DNA of 64,000 nt, taken from positions 124,001 to 188,000 of the forward strand of contig JAJECS010000027.1 of NCBI GenBank assembly GCA_022821905.1, read 5' to 3'. The position numbers and the translations under genes are program-made. Within the stretch, counting starts at the first letter, position 1; each line of letters opens with the position of its first letter. The notes beneath the pieces were generated by a model. That model worked only from the letters and a program-made list of their open reading frames with translations. It searched no databases and was not told where the DNA came from. Positions 43,238-53,261 of the stretch are shown one piece after another. This DNA comes from Chloroflexota bacterium (GTDB lineage: Bacteria; Chloroflexota; UBA11872).

Positions 43238-45061
43238 ATGGCTGAGGAAAGCGCCGGGAGGTTCTCCCGCATGTTGAGCTACTGGGGGCGGGGCGGCCTG
43301 GCGGGGCTGCTGGCTGCGCTGCTGGCCGTGGGCGTGAGCGAGCTCTACGCCGGAATCTTCGGCGGCTTGCCGTCGCTCCTCGTATCGATGAGCGGCCGGA
43401 TCGTCGACCTGAGCCCACGCGCGATGGAGGAGTTCGCCATCAGCGTGTTCGGCACCAGCGACAAGCTGGCGCTGGTCATTTTCCTTGTCGTGCTCAGCGC
43501 GATCTTTGGGTCCATCTTCGGCGTCATCGCTTTGCGGTCGCGGCCGATCGCCGTGTCCGGCTTCGCGGCATTCGGAATTCTCACCGGCGTGTCAAACGCC
43601 GTGGACGCGCAGTCCACGCCGGCCCATGGGGTTGCCTCGGCGGCGATCTCCGTGGGCGTGGCCATCGTCGCGCTCCTGTGGTTTACCCGCGCGAACCCGG
43701 CGGCGGCCATGGCCGGCGACGAGGCGGCGGGCCTTCAGTTCCAGCGACAGCGACGGGTCTTTCTTGGAAGTGGGGCGGTGGTTGCGTTGGCCGCGGTGGT
43801 CACCGGGGTTCTCGGGCGCAACCTGATTGAAGGCGCCAAGGTCGCCGTGGCCAGCCGCGACGACATCGTGCTGCCGCCGGCGAGAAGTCGTGTGGCTGCG
43901 GCATCAACACCAGCGGCCACCGCTGCCGCCGAAGCGCCCGCGCCAACGCCGGCGCCGGTGGCAACGGCCGCGCCGGCCGCCACCCAGGCCCCGCTGACAA
44001 CTCCGGCTCCCGTGGCAACGGCGAGCGCTGCGGAAACGGCCACACCGGCCGTGACCGAGGCGGCGGCCACTCCAGCGGCGGAAGCCGCCGCCACCGGCAC
44101 GCCCACGCCACTCGAGGTCGAGGCGGCCACCGGATCGCTTCCGTCGGAGACCATGCTCGACGTGCGCGGCATCTCGCCGGTTGTCACGCCAAACCGGGAC
44201 TTCTACCGCATCGACACCGCGTTTTCGATTCCTCGCGTCGATGTCGAAAACTGGGAGCTCAAGATCACCGGCCTGGTGGACAGTCCGTACTCCCTCACCT
44301 ACCGCGAGCTGCTCGACCTGGCGACCGAAGAGGACTACGTCACGCTGTGCTGCGTGTCCAACGAGGTCGGCGGGAATCTGATCGGCAACGCCAAGTGGCA
44401 GGGCATTCCGCTGGCCGACGTGCTCAATCGCGCCGGCGTCAAGGATGAGGCCAGCCAGATCGTCGGCCGGTCGGTGGACGGCTTTTCGGCCGGCTTTCCG
44501 CGCGAGGTGGCGTTCGACGGACGACCCGTGCTGGTCGCCGTCGGCATGAACGGCGAACCGCTGCCGTTCAAGCATGGATTCCCGGCGCGCCTGGTCGTCT
44601 CGGGCCTCTACGGCTACGTCTCGGCGACGAAGTGGTTGCAGGAGATCGAGCTCACCACCTGGGAAGGCTTCGACGGCTACTGGATCCCACGCGGCTGGTC
44701 GAAGGAAGGGCCCATCAAGACGCAATCCCGCATCGACGTGCCCAAGCCGTTCTCGTTCGACACCGCGCCGGGCCTGCAGCCGATTGCGGGCGTGGCGTGG
44801 GCGCAGAACCGCGGCATCAGCAAGGTCGAAGTGCAGCTCGACGGTGACGGTGAGTGGAAGGAAGCGAAGCTCTCCTCGCCGATCAGCAAGCACACCTGGG
44901 TGCAGTGGGTGAGCGAATTCGAGTTCACGCCGGGTCCGCACTTCGTCCGGGTACGCGCCACCGATTCGGACGGCGTGTTGCAGGCCAAGGGGCCCAAGAA
45001 TCCGGCGCCGAACGGCGCCGAGGGCTGGCACCAGGTCAACTTCCGCGTCACCGACGGATAG
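43238..45061 (+). CDS. Membrane-anchored sulfite-oxidase-type molybdopterin oxidoreductase
   Basis: 607 residues. N-terminal membrane part with about four to five helices (residues 18-190), then a 110-residue low-complexity Ala/Thr/Pro linker (about 205-300) and the sulfite-oxidase/YedY-type Moco domain (from DVRGISPVVTPNRDFYRIDT) with the Mo-ligating cysteine in VTLCCVSNEVGG (Cys371/Cys372). The C-terminal dimerisation (immunoglobulin-like) domain follows. The catalytic part is probably extracytoplasmic. AGGAG lies six bases before ATG 43238. The substrate could be sulfite, another S-oxide or a protein Met-oxide. Confidence 0.87.
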   Translation: MAEESAGRFSRMLSYWGRGGLAGLLAALLAVGVSELYAGIFGGLPSLLVSMSGRIVDLSPRAMEEFAISVFGTSDKLALVIFLVVLSAIFGSIFGVIALRSRPIAVSGFAAFGILTGVSNAVDAQSTPAHGVASAAISVGVAIVALLWFTRANPAAAMAGDEAAGLQFQRQRRVFLGSGAVVALAAVVTGVLGRNLIEGAKVAVASRDDIVLPPARSRVAAASTPAATAAAEAPAPTPAPVATAAPAATQAPLTTPAPVATASAAETATPAVTEAAATPAAEAAATGTPTPLEVEAATGSLPSETMLDVRGISPVVTPNRDFYRIDTAFSIPRVDVENWELKITGLVDSPYSLTYRELLDLATEEDYVTLCCVSNEVGGNLIGNAKWQGIPLADVLNRAGVKDEASQIVGRSVDGFSAGFPREVAFDGRPVLVAVGMNGEPLPFKHGFPARLVVSGLYGYVSATKWLQEIELTTWEGFDGYWIPRGWSKEGPIKTQSRIDVPKPFSFDTAPGLQPIAGVAWAQNRGISKVEVQLDGDGEWKEAKLSSPISKHTWVQWVSEFEFTPGPHFVRVRATDSDGVLQAKGPKNPAPNGAEGWHQVNFRVTDG

Positions 45062-45088
45062 GCGCCGCGGCGCGAAAGAGCGCTTGGT

Positions 45089-45106
45089 GCCGGGCTTCCG
45101 CCCGGC
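45089..45106. terminator. Hairpin after the Moco oxidoreductase gene
   Basis: GCCGGGC-TTCC-GCCCGGC, a 7-bp perfect stem 28 bases after the stop. No T-run follows, so factor-independent termination is only possible. Confidence 0.35.
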
Positions 45107-45111
45107 TATAC

Positions 45112-45168
45112 CTAGATGGGGAGCGCCCGCGCGGCCTCTGACGCCGCGCGCGCCCCAATCTAGGAGGG
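45112..45168 (+). promoter_or_regulatory. Leader hairpin abutting the ribosome-binding site of the ABC ATPase gene
   Basis: Imperfect inverted repeat: CTAGAT/ATCTAG, GGGG/CCCC and CGCGCGGC/GCCGCGCG pair around the loop CTCTGAC (45136-45142). Its 3' end (45163) overlaps the Shine-Dalgarno AGGAGGG (45162-45168). It could hide or present the ribosome site of the TTG-started gene at 45175, or be the upstream gene's terminator. Confidence 0.5.
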
Positions 45169-45174
45169 TGGACC

Positions 45175-46179
<1,005 letters not shown>

Positions 46180-46208
46180 CGCTCCCGCCGTGAAAGGACG
46201 CCGGTTCC

Positions 46209-47000
46209 GTGCATGACACCATGACGGCGCTGCGCATCGAGGCGCGGTGGGCCCTGGCGGACACGCTGGCCATGGCACGGCGCAATCTCATCCGCTATGT
46301 GCGGTCACCCGAGTTGCTGGTGTTTTCCACCATCAACCCCGTCATGTTCGTGCTGTTGTTCACCTACGTCTTCGGGGGCGCGATCGACGTGGGTCCGGGC
46401 AACTACATCAACTTCCTGCTGCCGGGGATTCTGGTGCAGACGGTGGTGTTCGGCGCGGTGCAGACGGGCGTGGGGCTGGCCGAGGACCTCTCCTCCGGAA
46501 TGGTCGATCGCTATCGCTCGCTGCCCATGGCGCGGTCCGCGGTGATGGCGGGGCGCATCCTGGCCGATACCGTGCGCAACGTCTTTGTGGTGCTGCTGAT
46601 GATCGGCGTGGGATACGCGATCGGCTTTCGCTTCAACGCGAGCGTGGCGGCGATCATCGCGATTCCCATCATCCTCGTGATCTTTGGGCAGGCGTTTTCG
46701 TGGATCTCGGCGGCGATCGGCGTGTCCGTGCGCGAGGCTGAGACGGCGCAGGTGGCGGGGTTCGTGTGGATCTTTCCGCTCACCTTCATGAGCTCGATGT
46801 TCGTGCCGGTGCACACGATGCCCGGGTGGTTGGAAGCCTTCGCGAGCGTCAATCCGATCACGGTGACGGTGGACCTCTTGCGGGGGTTGTCGCAGGGCGG
46901 CGAGATCATGCCGTCGCTGTGGCAGGCCGCCGCATGGACCGTTGGCCTGGTGGTGCTGTGCTCCACTGTGGCCATCACGCAGTACCGGCGGCTTTCCTAG
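46209..47000 (+). CDS. ABC-2 type permease (DrrB-like)
   Basis: 263-residue membrane protein with six predicted helices. Seen: ARRNLIRYVRSPELLVFSTINPVMFVLLFTYVFGGAI at the start and the family block FVWIFPLTFMSSMFVPVHTMPGWLEAFASVNPIT. GTG 46209 or ATG 46221 start. Partner of the DrrA-like ATPase; such pairs export drugs, lipids or glycolipids. Confidence 0.9.
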   Translation: MHDTMTALRIEARWALADTLAMARRNLIRYVRSPELLVFSTINPVMFVLLFTYVFGGAIDVGPGNYINFLLPGILVQTVVFGAVQTGVGLAEDLSSGMVDRYRSLPMARSAVMAGRILADTVRNVFVVLLMIGVGYAIGFRFNASVAAIIAIPIILVIFGQAFSWISAAIGVSVREAETAQVAGFVWIFPLTFMSSMFVPVHTMPGWLEAFASVNPITVTVDLLRGLSQGGEIMPSLWQAAAWTVGLVVLCSTVAITQYRRLS

Positions 47001-47084
47001 CGCACGCAATTTCGTGGCGGCTGGTGAAGCCGCCTTTACAATCGGAACTTGTGACCCCGAAATACCAACACGCTTGGCACCGGC

Positions 47085-50000
47085 GTGATTGACGCCTGGC
47101 CGCCGCTCGAGGGCCTCGAGCGTGGTGTCAGCATTGGTGCCGGCCCACGCGGCACGGTGTACCGCGCCGCTCGTTCCGACGGCGACGGCGACGTGGCGGT
47201 GCTCGTCATCCACGAGCATCTCGCGCAGCGTCGGGAACTGATGGCCCAGCTCGTGCGCGAGGTCGAGCTTGCCCGGCGCATCGGGCATCCCTGCGTGGCG
47301 CAGGTCCACCGCGCCGAAGAAGTCGACGGTCGCTGGTGCGTCGTCATGGAGCTGGCCGGCGGTCTAACGCTGCGGCAATACCTGGAAGCTCGCGGTCCGG
47401 TCAGCGTGACCGAAGCGCTTGACATAACCAAGGGAATTGCGGATGGCCTCGCGGCCATGCACGCCCAGCGGCTTTCCCATCGCAATCTGACGCCCGAGAA
47501 CGTCAAGCTCGAGCACGGCCGGGTCAAGATCCTCGACGCCGGCACGGCCCCGCAGCATGAGCTCGACCCGTCGGGGGCGACGGCCTACATCGCGCCCGAG
47601 CGCGCGGCCGGACGCCGTGCCACGGCCCAGGCCGACCTCTACTCGCTGGGCACCGTGTTGTTCGAGGTGCTGGCCGGCGTGCCGCCGTTCCGGGCCGACA
47701 CGCCGCTGGCGGTGCTCGATCTGCATCGGCGGGCGTCCGTGCCGCCGCTGGCGTCGCACCGCGACGATGTGCCGCCGGTTGTCGAGCGGCTGATGCTTCA
47801 CCTTTTGGCCAAGGACCCCGACGCGCGGCCTCCGTCGGCCGACGAGGTGCGCGCGCGGATTGAGGATATTCAGGCCACGGAGCGCGCGCTCGCCGCGGCG
47901 GCGCCGGCGCCCGCAAGCGACCGGTTTCGTGCCGGACCGCGCCGGCGGGAGGCGTCCGGAGGCGCCGTGTCGCGCCGCCAGCTGCTGCTGGCGGTCTCCG
48001 CAACCGCACTGGGCGGAGCCGCCGTCGCCGCCGGGGCCGCCGCCATTGGCGTGCTCGCGGGCCGCCGGCAGCCGGTGGTGCAGGTGGAGCGTCTGCTGCC
48101 GCAGGAAGTGGTCAAGGTCGTCACGGTGGATCGCGTCGTGACGCGCGATGTCGTGCGTGAGGTTCCAGTCACGCGAACCGTCATCCGTGAGGTGGTTCCC
48201 CAGATCCTGTTGGAGCCGCCGACGTCGCCGACCGTCACGCCCACGGCAACACCGCAAGCGACGCCGGAGCCGACTGCCGCAACACCGACCCCGGCTCCAG
48301 CCGGAGTGACGGTGGCGGATGCCGGTGGACGGTTCCCGCTCGATCGCGAGAGTCAGGCTCTTCCCGGCGTCCTCGAACCGATACGCACGGACAACCTGGC
48401 CCGCCTGGCCCTGCTCCACCGCGTCGGACTGGGCAAGGCCCAGGCGGTGGCGGCGCTGTCGGACGGGGTGATTGCCGTTGGCTCCAGCATTGGCCTGATC
48501 AGCGTCTTCGATGTCGAATCGGGCCGCGAGCTTCAGCGCTGGTCGACCGGCGCCGACAATGCGTCGGGATCCGCGGTCACGGCGTTGGCCGCCCGCGGCG
48601 ACGCCCTGATCAGTGGCCATGCCGACGGCACGCTCAGTGCCTGGGACGCCGCCACCGGCATGCGTCGATGGTCGTCTCAACTCGACACCGAAGTCACCAG
48701 CTTGGCGATCGACGATACCGGTGCGGCTGTAGCCGCCACCGAGGCCGCCGGATCGGTCGGCGTGTGGCAGGGAAGCGATGGCGCCTTGGTGCAACAACTG
48801 GCGCCGCCGGCGGCGGATGCGCGTGCCGTGGCTTTCCATCCCGCGCAGCCGCTGCTGGCCGCCGGCGGCGACGATGGAAACATCGCGATCTGGGACGTGC
48901 GGCAAGGCACGGCGGAGGCTTCCTTTGGCGACGCCACCCGGCCGATTCGCGCGCTCGCGTTCAATGCCGCCGGCACGCTCTTGGCCGCCGCCGAGGCCGG
49001 CGGATCGATTGGCGTTTGGGATCTGGCGAGCCAGACGCGCCAAACCACATTGAGCGGACTCCGGTTCGATGCGGACGACGTGGTCTTTGGCCCGGATGGA
49101 ACGTGGATCGCCGCTGCGGACGGCACGGAGCGAGTCCTCGTATGGGACGCGGTCACGGGCGCGGTGCTCCAGGACTTGCAGGACCGGGCCGGCGCCGTGA
49201 GTCGCGGGTCGCTGGCGGTCACCGCCGACGGCGCGTCCCTGGCGTGTGCGGTGCGGCATTTGGCGGTTGCGCTGTGGAGCCTGCCCAACGGACGGCTGCG
49301 GCATCGACTCGGCGCCTATGGCGACGCCACCCGCGTCGCGTTGCGCGCCGACGCAACGCTCCTTGCCGCATCGCATCCCGCGGGAACCATTGAGCTGGTG
49401 GGGCTGCCAAGCGGGTCCACCGCCGGCTCCATCGACTACCACACCGGTCTGGCGCACGCACTGGCATTCAGTCCAGACGGGTCGCGGCTCGTCAGCGGCG
49501 GCGCGGCGGACGGACCGCCGCTTCGCATGTGGGACGCCTCTAGCGCCGCCACGGTCGACGAATTCGCGCCGGAGGCGCTGCCACAGGCGACCATTGGCGC
49601 CGCCGCGTTCAGCCCGGACGGCGGTCTGCTGGCAACTGGCTGGAGCGATGGCATCGTGCGGGTTTGGCACACCGAGACTTGGAGCCTGGTGACGTCGCTG
49701 TCGGCCCACGCGACGTTGGTGGATCAGCTGCGCTTTGGGCCCACGGGGGACCGACTGGTCACCGCCGACATCGATGGCCTCGTCAATCTCTGGGATCTTC
49801 CCAGCCTGACGCCGGTCCAGTTGCCGTCCGACGGCGTGCCGGTGCGGGCGGTCGCGATCCACGCCAACGGCGGACCCATTGCGGGAGCGCTCGACGATGG
49901 CGCCGTCATCCTGTGGGACGGCGTGGAGGGCGCGTCGATCCGGCGCCTCGAGAGCCCGGAATCCGGCACGTTGGCCGTGGCGTTCAGCCCCATTGCCGCG

Positions 50001-50192
50001 CTGCTGGTTTCCGGACACCGCAGCGGCACGCTGCGCTGGTGGGATACGGCGTCGGGTGAGCCGCTGCACGTCCAAGACGGGCACGGCGCCCCGATCGTCA
50101 ATGTTCAATTCAGCGCGGCCGGCGACCTGGTGGCCAGCGCCGCATTCGACGGCACCGCGCGACTCTGGGGTGTTGCCGCTTCGACCGGCTAG
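47085..50192 (+). CDS. Pseudokinase-TM-WD40 protein
   Basis: 1035 residues, GTG start. A Hanks-type kinase fold (about 12-265) is followed by a membrane helix (about 299-325), a Thr/Pro-rich stalk (about 370-410) and WD40 repeats to the end (about 420-1035, enough for two propellers). Key catalytic residues are lost: the VAIK lysine is Leu40 (VAVLV), the HRD aspartate is Asn134 (HRNLTPEN) and the loop Lys is Thr136; Asn139 and the DFG-type Asp151 (LDAG) remain, as does APE (APER). It should bind rather than phosphorylate. The propeller faces outside, judged by the helix orientation (Arg-rich inner side). Downstream of the ABC exporter genes, 84 bases away. Confidence 0.88.
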   Translation: MIDAWPPLEGLERGVSIGAGPRGTVYRAARSDGDGDVAVLVIHEHLAQRRELMAQLVREVELARRIGHPCVAQVHRAEEVDGRWCVVMELAGGLTLRQYLEARGPVSVTEALDITKGIADGLAAMHAQRLSHRNLTPENVKLEHGRVKILDAGTAPQHELDPSGATAYIAPERAAGRRATAQADLYSLGTVLFEVLAGVPPFRADTPLAVLDLHRRASVPPLASHRDDVPPVVERLMLHLLAKDPDARPPSADEVRARIEDIQATERALAAAAPAPASDRFRAGPRRREASGGAVSRRQLLLAVSATALGGAAVAAGAAAIGVLAGRRQPVVQVERLLPQEVVKVVTVDRVVTRDVVREVPVTRTVIREVVPQILLEPPTSPTVTPTATPQATPEPTAATPTPAPAGVTVADAGGRFPLDRESQALPGVLEPIRTDNLARLALLHRVGLGKAQAVAALSDGVIAVGSSIGLISVFDVESGRELQRWSTGADNASGSAVTALAARGDALISGHADGTLSAWDAATGMRRWSSQLDTEVTSLAIDDTGAAVAATEAAGSVGVWQGSDGALVQQLAPPAADARAVAFHPAQPLLAAGGDDGNIAIWDVRQGTAEASFGDATRPIRALAFNAAGTLLAAAEAGGSIGVWDLASQTRQTTLSGLRFDADDVVFGPDGTWIAAADGTERVLVWDAVTGAVLQDLQDRAGAVSRGSLAVTADGASLACAVRHLAVALWSLPNGRLRHRLGAYGDATRVALRADATLLAASHPAGTIELVGLPSGSTAGSIDYHTGLAHALAFSPDGSRLVSGGAADGPPLRMWDASSAATVDEFAPEALPQATIGAAAFSPDGGLLATGWSDGIVRVWHTETWSLVTSLSAHATLVDQLRFGPTGDRLVTADIDGLVNLWDLPSLTPVQLPSDGVPVRAVAIHANGGPIAGALDDGAVILWDGVEGASIRRLESPESGTLAVAFSPIAALLVSGHRSGTLRWWDTASGEPLHVQDGHGAPIVNVQFSAAGDLVASAAFDGTARLWGVAASTG

Positions 50193-50198
50193 ATTTCG

Positions 50199-51587
50199 CT
50201 AGCCGGTCGCCTTCAGCTCGCCGATCAGGTCTCGCATCACGTCCTCGCCGTCGCCGAAGAGCATGGCCGTGTTGGGCGCGGCGAAGAGCGTGTTCGGAAT
50301 CCCCGCAAATCCGGGGCTCAGACTGCGCTTGATGACGACCACGGTGCGGGCCTTGTCGACGTCGAGAATCGGCATGCCGTAGATCGGGCTGGTGGGGTCT
50401 TCACGCGCCAGCGGATTGACGACGTCGTTGGCGCCGATCACCAGCGCCACGTCCGTCTGCGCAAAGGTCCCGACCAGTTGCTCCAGATCGAAGAGCTGCT
50501 CGTAGGGCACGTCGGCTTCGGCGAGCAGCACGTTCATGTGGCCGGGCATGCGGCCGGCCACGGGGTGGATGGCGTACTTCACGTCCACGCCCCGACGCTC
50601 GAGCTCTGCCGTCAGGTCGCGCACGGCGTGTTGCGCCTGGGCGACCGCCATGCCGTAGCCGGGCACGATCATGACGCTGCGGGCATCGCGCAGCAGCAGG
50701 GCGGTCTCCTCGGGGCTCGTTCGCTTGATTCGGCCCTCGTAGATTTCGTCGCCCGGACCTCCTTCGGAGGGACCGAGCGTTCCAAACAACACGCTGAGCA
50801 CCGATCGATTCATGGCGCGGCTCATGAGCGTCGTCAGGATGAAGCCCGACGCGCCCACCAGCGCCCCGCCAATGATCAGCACGTTGTTGCTCAGGACGAA
50901 TCCGGTGGCCGCGGCGGCAAGGCCCGAGGCCGAGTTGAGCAACGCGATCACCACCGGCATGTCGGCGCCGCCGATGGGCAGGGTGAGCCGCAGTCCCAAG
51001 ATGGCGGCGGCGGCCACGAGCGCCCAGAACGGCCATTGCAGCGAGACGTCAACGATGACCAGGGCAAACAGGGCCAGCGTCCCGGCGGCCAGCACCGCGT
51101 TGATGCCGTGCTGGACGGAAGAATTGCCCGGCTGCCAGCGCAGGACCTCCTGCAGCTTGCCCCAGGCCACCGCGCTGCCGGCGAAGGTGAGCGCGCCGAC
51201 AAGACCACTGATCGCCCCCGCGGCCGCAGTCTGAAGCTCCGTCGCAGCCGTCATCACCGTGCCGGAGGCGATGGCGCTGCCCGCGACCAGCGCCGAGGCG
51301 CCGCCGCCGAATCCGTTGAACGCCGCCACCAGTTGGGGCATCGCGGTCATGTGCACGCGCAGGGCAAGGACGGCGCCCAGCGCCGCGCCGACGCCCAATC
51401 CAACGGCCACGAGCTCGAACCCGATGATCTTGTGGTCGAGCAAGGTGACGACGATGGCCACCAGCATGCCCAGAGAGCTGAGGACGTTTCCGCGACGAGC
51501 GCCGCGAACGGTTGCCAGTCCGCGAAGGCCGAGGATGAACAGCGTCGCGGCGACGAGATACGCACCGTTGACAACGCCTTCGGGCAC
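50199..51587 (-). CDS. pntB: NAD(P) transhydrogenase subunit beta PntB
   Basis: 462-residue membrane subunit: about nine helices (domain II) then the NADP-binding domain III with VPGYGMAVAQAQHAV, IHPVAGRMPGHMNVLLAEA, LVIGANDVVNP and the C-terminal KRSLSPGFAGIPNTLF. With PntA it couples hydride transfer between NADH and NADP to the proton gradient and so makes NADPH. Last gene of the pntA1-pntA2-pntB operon, 3 bases after the small subunit. Convergent with the WD40 gene, 6 bases apart. Confidence 0.95.
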   Translation of the reverse strand: MPEGVVNGAYLVAATLFILGLRGLATVRGARRGNVLSSLGMLVAIVVTLLDHKIIGFELVAVGLGVGAALGAVLALRVHMTAMPQLVAAFNGFGGGASALVAGSAIASGTVMTAATELQTAAAGAISGLVGALTFAGSAVAWGKLQEVLRWQPGNSSVQHGINAVLAAGTLALFALVIVDVSLQWPFWALVAAAAILGLRLTLPIGGADMPVVIALLNSASGLAAAATGFVLSNNVLIIGGALVGASGFILTTLMSRAMNRSVLSVLFGTLGPSEGGPGDEIYEGRIKRTSPEETALLLRDARSVMIVPGYGMAVAQAQHAVRDLTAELERRGVDVKYAIHPVAGRMPGHMNVLLAEADVPYEQLFDLEQLVGTFAQTDVALVIGANDVVNPLAREDPTSPIYGMPILDVDKARTVVVIKRSLSPGFAGIPNTLFAAPNTAMLFGDGEDVMRDLIGELKATG

Positions 51588-51590
51588 GCG

Positions 51591-51875
51591 CTACCTCTTC
51601 CGCGACCGGAACATCGACAGCATGCGGTGCGTGACCAGGAATCCGCCCACCACGTTCACGGTGGCGAGGATCAGTGCCGCCACGCCCAGGGCGGCGGCCA
51701 GCGTCGTCTGCTGCGCACCCGCCGCGATGATCGCTCCGACGATGGAGATTCCCGAGATTGCGTTGGCGCCCGACATGAGCGGCGTGTGGAGGGTCGGCGG
51801 GACCTTGGTGATGACTTCGAACCCGATGAACGCGGCGAGCAGGAACACCGTGAGGGCGAGGATGAAGACTTCCAT
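51591..51875 (-). CDS. pntAB: NAD(P) transhydrogenase small membrane subunit alpha-2
   Basis: 94 residues with three hydrophobic helices, equivalent to the C-terminal membrane part of E. coli PntA: EVITKVPPTLHTPLMSGANAISGISIVGAI is the conserved core. The split into three genes is the arrangement known from Rhodospirillum rubrum. It begins immediately after the alpha-1 stop. Confidence 0.94.
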   Translation of the reverse strand: MEVFILALTVFLLAAFIGFEVITKVPPTLHTPLMSGANAISGISIVGAIIAAGAQQTTLAAALGVAALILATVNVVGGFLVTHRMLSMFRSRKR

Positions 51876-53042
51876 CTACGCTCCCGCCACCGGGGCCGCG
51901 TCGGCGGGTGACGTCCGGAAGACCGGCGCGTTCGGAGTAACGAGGGTTTCGCGGAAGATCTCGTCCCGCGTGTCGAGCGTGAGACCGTCCGGCGTTGCGA
52001 TGTGGCGCAGAAACGTCGACACGTTGCGGGCGTACATCTGGCTCGCGTGCACCGGCGCCGTCGACGCCAGGTCAAGCGGCGCGGCAATGGAAACGCCGTG
52101 GCGTACCACGGTCTCACCTGGCTCGCTCAGCTCGCAGTTCCCCCCGCGCTCCGCGGCCAGGTCGACGATGACCGACCCCGGGCGCATGCCGGCCACGCCG
52201 GCGGCCGTGATGAGCGTCGGGGCGCGGCGTCCGAGCACCAGCGCCGTGGTGATGGCAATGTCCACGTCGCGCAGCGCGTCGGCCAGCAGCTCTCGCTCAC
52301 GCGCATAGAACGCTTCCGATTGCTCGATGGCGTAGCCGCCGGCGGTCTCGCTGGCGTGCTCCCCGTTGAATGAGATGAACGTGGCGCCCAGGCTCTCGAC
52401 CTGCTCGCGAACGACAGGGCGCACGTCGTAGGCCTGAACCACGGCGCCGAGGCGCCGGGCGGTTGCAATGGCCTGCAAGCCGGCGACGCCCGCCCCGAGG
52501 ACCAGCACGCGGGCCGCGGCGAGCGTGCCGGCGGCGGTCATCATGAGCGGAAACATGCGGGGCGCGGCCCGTGCGGCCAGCAACACCGCCTGGTAGCCGG
52601 TGATGGTCGACATGGAGCTGAGGACATCCATGCTCTGCGCTCGGGTGATGCGCGGCATGCGCTCCAGCGCGAACGCCAGGACGCCCTGATCGGCCATGGA
52701 CTGGATCCGGTCTTCGTGGTCGTAGGGATCGAGCAGGCCCACGACCGCCGCGCCGCGCGGCACATCTGCCAAATCGCGCGCGAACGACTCGCCGTCGCTC
52801 GCGCCGAGCCCGCGCACCGTCAGCACGACGTCGGCTTCGCCAAACAGTGCGGCTCGATTGGCAATGACAGCCGCCCCGCTGGCCGCGTACGCCTCGTCGT
52901 CGGCGAACGATCGGACCCCGGCGCGGTGCTCGACCGCGACGCTATAGCCCTCGTTTACAAGCTGGGCCACCGCATCGGGCACGAGCGCCACGCGTGCCTC
53001 GCCCGGGCGCAGCTCACGCGGAACGACGAGCCGGAGGCTCAT
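51876..53042 (-). CDS. pntAA: NAD(P) transhydrogenase subunit alpha-1 (NAD-binding)
   Basis: 388-residue soluble domain I, alanine-dehydrogenase-like. Seen: PRELRPGEARVALVPDAVAQL at the start, STITGYQAVLLAA, the NAD fold VLVLGAGVAGLQAIATARRLGAVVQAYDVRP, and GSVIVDLAAERGGNCELSEPGE. Binds NADH. First gene of the operon; the 219 bases upstream hold no gene. Confidence 0.95.
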   Translation of the reverse strand: MSLRLVVPRELRPGEARVALVPDAVAQLVNEGYSVAVEHRAGVRSFADDEAYAASGAAVIANRAALFGEADVVLTVRGLGASDGESFARDLADVPRGAAVVGLLDPYDHEDRIQSMADQGVLAFALERMPRITRAQSMDVLSSMSTITGYQAVLLAARAAPRMFPLMMTAAGTLAAARVLVLGAGVAGLQAIATARRLGAVVQAYDVRPVVREQVESLGATFISFNGEHASETAGGYAIEQSEAFYARERELLADALRDVDIAITTALVLGRRAPTLITAAGVAGMRPGSVIVDLAAERGGNCELSEPGETVVRHGVSIAAPLDLASTAPVHASQMYARNVSTFLRHIATPDGLTLDTRDEIFRETLVTPNAPVFRTSPADAAPVAGA

Positions 53043-53261
53043 GGGTGCAAATGCTCGGGCGTCCGCGGTCGGGCGAATGCGGTGTTGACCGGACGCTTAA
53101 ACGCCAAACCCGATACACCGATACTGGCTGTCAAGCCATTGCGTGTGTAACCGGTGTCAGGCGTCGTTGGGACCTCGCTTCGAGCGAACCCTCAGGGACT
53201 ATTCAATGCTACCCAACGGCTGCCGCCCGAGATGTACCGTTTTCTACCGGACGCGTTGGTA
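53043..53261. other. 219-base gap between the SDR and pntA
   Basis: No gene, hairpin or repeat of the three families seen. It is less GC-rich in its middle (for example TATTCAATGC and TATTACTCGATGC words) and should carry the pntA promoter, but I cannot pick convincing -35/-10 boxes. Confidence 0.4.

Noticed and set aside
47364..50108. 914-codon minus-strand frame opposite the pseudokinase-WD40 gene
   Set aside because: Arg/Gly/Gln-rich shadow; the plus strand has clear kinase, TM and WD40 sequence.
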